From Gemmatimonadales bacterium UBA1120 (GTDB lineage Bacteria; Gemmatimonadota; Gemmatimonadetes; Longimicrobiales; Gaopeijiaceae), in NCBI GenBank assembly GCA_002313925.1, contig DCAZ01000014.1, forward strand, positions 35,522 to 45,201: 9,680 bases of DNA, read 5' to 3'. Within the stretch, counting starts at the first letter, position 1, and every line of letters begins with the position of its first letter. Shown here piece after piece: positions 7,129 through 9,680 of the stretch. Under the pieces are notes generated by a model. It was not told the DNA's origin and did not search any database. It saw nothing but the letters and a program-made list of their open reading frames with translations. A program made the translations under genes and the position numbers.

Positions 7129-7293
7129 CCGGGGAATGTGGATAGCGGTAACCTAAGCATGGATGGTTATGTGAGTAGAGCCTCTAGTCCTGGAACGGGA
7201 ACACACCTAAGTGGATGACGTTGATCTGATGTTCTCGTTCAGCGGTGATCTAGTCACCGCGTCATCTTGCAAGTAACGGCCCCGATTGCCTGG
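7129..7293. other. Spacer upstream of the DUF481 gene (165 bp)
   Basis: Apart from the inverted repeat at 7242-7260, nothing clear is visible. No strong minus-strand -35/-10 pair or small ORF with support was found, although the DUF481 gene probably has its own promoter here. Confidence 0.4.
7242..7260. terminator. Perfect 7-bp inverted repeat, possible terminator or operator
   Basis: GCGGTGA (7242-7248) and TCACCGC (7254-7260) are exact inverse complements around TCTAG. The repeat lies 33 bases past the stop of the minus-strand lipoprotein gene and about 115 bases before the DUF481 start. No T-run follows on either strand, so a standard intrinsic terminator is not shown. A hairpin that ends the hydrolase-lipoprotein transcript or a dimeric repressor site for the DUF481 gene are both possible. 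Confidence 0.35.
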
Positions 7294-7743
7294 TCAGCTG
7301 CCAGAAAGAGTCGAGAGAAGGAGGACAAAGAGAGTGGAAGCCAGTGCGACTCCACCCGCGAGTACACCAGTTCGTACAGCGTCCCTTTCCTGAACTTCGA
7401 TTGTGCGAACATCCCCAAGTACAACTCTGGCTACCGGACCGGCGTCTGTGGTACCGATGATCATACCGTTGGCCACAGTGGGATTGCTAAGTACCAGCTC
7501 ATTTTCGTCTCTGAGCGCTACACGATCCAGATCAGGACTCGTCTCCTCGACTACACGAGCTTCCATTGTGACGCGCACACGTGAGGGTTGTTCCATCTCG
7601 ATCACCGCTTGCGGGCTCACAGTTCGAGGCTGCCAGGTTGAGCATCCACTCAGCTGTAGACTGAGCAAGAGGAGTGGCAACGTGTGGGATCTTAACCGGA
7701 CTATGGTTTCCATTAGCGACCCATAATTGCAGAAGGTTCTCAT
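7294..7743 (-). CDS. Small lipoprotein with C-terminal membrane helix, function unknown
   Basis: This protein of 149 residues or fewer is not recognised as a named family. A hydrophobic leader with lipobox LSGC (residues 31-34) predicts lipidation at Cys34. A beta-rich middle follows (RVRVTMEARVVEE at 55-67, RVALRDENELVLSNPTV at 74-90, VARVVLGDVRTIEVQERDA at 104-122), then one hydrophobic helix at about 125-146 and a short SGS tail. The pattern of a short beta domain, then a DVRTIEV strand, then a helix resembles small envelope proteins seen in Gemmatimonadota-like genomes, but that is recollection, not a search. ATG 7743 overlaps the last base of the hydrolase stop (TAATG), which suggests translational coupling. 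ATG 7713 (codon 11) would give a tidier 24-residue leader. Neither has a good ribosome site. It is the last gene of the hydrolase unit. Confidence 0.75.
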   Translation of the reverse strand: MRTFCNYGSLMETIVRLRSHTLPLLLLSLQLSGCSTWQPRTVSPQAVIEMEQPSRVRVTMEARVVEETSPDLDRVALRDENELVLSNPTVANGMIIGTTDAGPVARVVLGDVRTIEVQERDAVRTGVLAGGVALASTLFVLLLSTLSGS

Positions 7744-9680
7744 TATGAAAGTGGGATTACGGGTAATTCAATCCGAGACTGATAAACGGTACCTCGGTGT
7801 AAGGTAAGTGTTGTGGCCGAGCATTGCTCAGCAACACCGGTAGCGCAGAGATCCGGGTGCAACTCGAAGTTGCCCGCATCTGCTCCAGCTATAGAGATTC
7901 GAATACGGTGCCCTTTAGTGAAGACCCAACTCGTGGGCTGAAGATCAAAGCGGAGGTTAACAATATGGTCATCTGCAAACGCATTCGCGTCATAATCTCC
8001 GGCCCGAAATCCATGCCAGGGAAGTTCAGGACGCACAGGTCGGAGGCCTTGGGTTTGTAGTGTGGGATCCTGCATTATGTGGAATCCAGCTCTTAGTTGA
8101 CCTTCCGTTATGTAGTTCGCTGTCCCGTCTGGTGCTACGTCACTCAGATACACAAATACGTCCGCATCAGGTTGATTCGCACTCATCCAGAGATCTACTA
8201 CTGGATGGCCTGTGACCTCCAACTCAGTGTCCAGCGGCTCTGTTTCATAGAATATCGTTTGTTCATCTAACTCTGTTCGAACCATGAGCGAGTCTGGAGA
8301 TCGCATCAGAATCCAGCGATTTGTGGCGTTGGAACCGAAGTCGGCAGTATGCTCAAAATCCACGTTGTAGTGATCTAATCCAGGCTCTCCTATGTCAGGC
8401 GCGAGGGATCCAGAGGGTCCAAGGTGAAGTGACTGAATTTCTTGTCTTTCCAGCGGCCAGCTTTTTTCATGACGCCAACCGCGGTTCATGACATAGAGGA
8501 GTACCGGATCCTCCTCTGAGACCCCAGTATCAATCCCCTTCAGGCACCAGTCGAAGAACCGGATTTCTTCAAGTACAACGTCGGATGCCAGGTCTCCATC
8601 GTAGCCGAGTAATTCTTGGTAGGGGGGGGTCACACCTTCGGGCACATGGAAACGGGGTCCGATCATCATCCGCATTCCCGAACCTTGTTCCATAGAGCTG
8701 AAGAGCTTTGTCGTGCCCTTCAGGAAACCATCGAACCATCCACCCAGGTTTAGTATAGAGACACCGGATGCGGCTACCCTCTCAAGCATTGCCCCTGGGC
8801 TGGTATCACTGAAGGAGAGGGTATCATTTCCAAACGCTTGGATTGCATCTGAGAAACGCATGTCGGGTTCAAGCAAGCGCCGGCCTAAGACATTGTCCTT
8901 ATGCTCATTTACGGCTCGAGCCAAGTAATGTTGTTCCCGAGATCGTCCGTCTGGATAGAGGAGTTCGTCGTCGTCAGTGAAGAGCGTGACATCGCCGGCC
9001 GATGCGAGTGGGATTTCATCGATCCATCGTCCGTCGCCGTCTTCATCCACGACTGGTGCTACCGGGAAGAATCCATTGTCAGGATCATTCTTGCTGAGAT
9101 TAAACGCCTGGAGGTGATCACTATACTCTGAGAGCCATCGAGTCGTGGTTATTCCACCGGGTCTCGTTCCTTCGGTATAGGTGTCGAACATGATGACCCC
9201 CGGTGCGATGCATTGAAGGCCTTCAGGTGCTTGGCTCGCGGTAGCGTACTGGCTCCAGGCCACGTAGGACTGTCCCCTCATTCCCACAGACCCGTCCGAC
9301 CATGGTTGGCTGGTGATCCAATTCACGATCTCAGCTCCGTCTGATCCGAGTCTAGGCATGAGAGGTGTTTGGCTCCCAAACGAAGCTCCGGTTCCCCTCA
9401 TATCGACTACGACGTAAGCGTACCCTAAGCCGATCATGGTGCGTACAGGTTGCGACAGAGATCGGTCGAAGACTGCTTCCTTGAGTCCTGTACGCCAACG
9501 GAGGCCTATCCTCTCCCATAAAGCCATACCCGGCAAAGCGAAGGCGCGGTTATATGGTGTGTACTCTAGGATTGTCGGGAAGCTTGTTGTGAGTGATCCG
9601 CTGTCATCTGCCGCGTCTTCAGGAACGAAAATGTCTACCGCCAGGTCAGTCCCATCCTCCAGGCGGACGAAGCGGCTCTC
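7743..9680 (-). CDS. CocE/NonD family alpha/beta hydrolase (X-Pro dipeptidyl-peptidase-like), 5' end beyond the right edge
   Basis: The frame is open from the right edge to TAA at 7743-7745, giving 645 visible residues; the real start lies outside, so TTG/ATG codons near 9530 are internal. The first residues, FVRLEDGTDLAVDIFVP (4-20), are the usual family start. TPY (41-43) supplies the oxyanion Tyr. GMRGQSYVAW holds the nucleophile at about Ser138. GGWFDGFLKGT gives Asp317 and IGPRFH gives His345. From about residue 380 a jelly-roll of the PepX_C type follows (VTGHPVVDLWMSANQPDADVF and onward). The family cleaves esters, amides, acyl groups or X-Pro peptides, and the substrate cannot be told apart here. 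An inserted DEDGDG motif (212-217) looks like a calcium loop. A run of eight C follows the catalytic His. Any signal peptide is out of view. It overlaps the downstream lipoprotein gene by one base. Confidence 0.9.
   Translation of the reverse strand, partial: ESRFVRLEDGTDLAVDIFVPEDAADDSGSLTTSFPTILEYTPYNRAFALPGMALWERIGLRWRTGLKEAVFDRSLSQPVRTMIGLGYAYVVVDMRGTGASFGSQTPLMPRLGSDGAEIVNWITSQPWSDGSVGMRGQSYVAWSQYATASQAPEGLQCIAPGVIMFDTYTEGTRPGGITTTRWLSEYSDHLQAFNLSKNDPDNGFFPVAPVVDEDGDGRWIDEIPLASAGDVTLFTDDDELLYPDGRSREQHYLARAVNEHKDNVLGRRLLEPDMRFSDAIQAFGNDTLSFSDTSPGAMLERVAASGVSILNLGGWFDGFLKGTTKLFSSMEQGSGMRMMIGPRFHVPEGVTPPYQELLGYDGDLASDVVLEEIRFFDWCLKGIDTGVSEEDPVLLYVMNRGWRHEKSWPLERQEIQSLHLGPSGSLAPDIGEPGLDHYNVDFEHTADFGSNATNRWILMRSPDSLMVRTELDEQTIFYETEPLDTELEVTGHPVVDLWMSANQPDADVFVYLSDVAPDGTANYITEGQLRAGFHIMQDPTLQTQGLRPVRPELPWHGFRAGDYDANAFADDHIVNLRFDLQPTSWVFTKGHRIRISIAGADAGNFELHPDLCATGVAEQCSATTLTLHRGTVYQSRIELPVIPLS

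Noticed and set aside
9531..9536. Internal TTG as the true start of the hydrolase
   Set aside because: The frame continues upstream to the edge and encodes the conserved family N-terminus including the TPY motif.

Overview
The window looks like a piece of a Gram-negative bacterial chromosome of moderate GC content. The evidence is an outer-membrane beta-barrel protein, several lipoprotein signals and two twin-arginine (Tat) signals. The gene mix (S9 peptidase with propeller repeats, CocE/NonD hydrolase, Cys-type sulfatase, sorbosone-dehydrogenase-like protein, Tat-exported aldo/keto reductase) resembles aquatic or soil Gemmatimonadota or Acidobacteriota. That placement is an impression from gene style, not a demonstrated assignment. 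No rRNA, tRNA, CRISPR array, transposase, integrase or phage gene was seen.

Layout, left to right. A minus-strand S9-type peptidase enters from the left edge; only its signal peptide and propeller repeats are visible (1-934). After a 271-bp divergent spacer comes a plus-strand pair: a compact beta-keto acid cleavage enzyme (BKACE, formerly DUF849) carrying a Tat-lipoprotein leader (1206-2054), then, 9 bp later, a small MORN-repeat lipoprotein (2064-2507). Converging on it is a minus-strand pair: a lipoprotein of the PQQ sugar/sorbosone dehydrogenase fold (3510-4655), followed by a Tat-exported aldo/keto reductase-like protein (2545-3465). A 128-bp divergent spacer leads to a plus-strand lipoprotein sulfatase (4784-6298). 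This nearly abuts a minus-strand DUF481 outer-membrane barrel (6307-7128). Finally, a minus-strand CocE/NonD hydrolase enters from the right edge (7743-9680), and its stop codon overlaps the start of a small doubly anchored lipoprotein (7294-7743).

Eight of the nine genes show an export signal, and the ninth has its N-terminus outside the window. The region therefore reads as cell-envelope or periplasmic catabolism: peptide and ester hydrolysis, desulfation, and carbohydrate or aldehyde oxidation. No single pathway ties the genes together. They sit in five short transcription units of alternating direction.

The points most worth a second look are: the export leader on a BKACE, whose known reaction needs cytoplasmic acetyl-CoA; a possible internal GTG start that would make a leaderless form of it; an aldo/keto reductase that appears to have lost two of four catalytic residues; and an intact run of eight C in the hydrolase gene. 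No convincing new multi-gene system was found.
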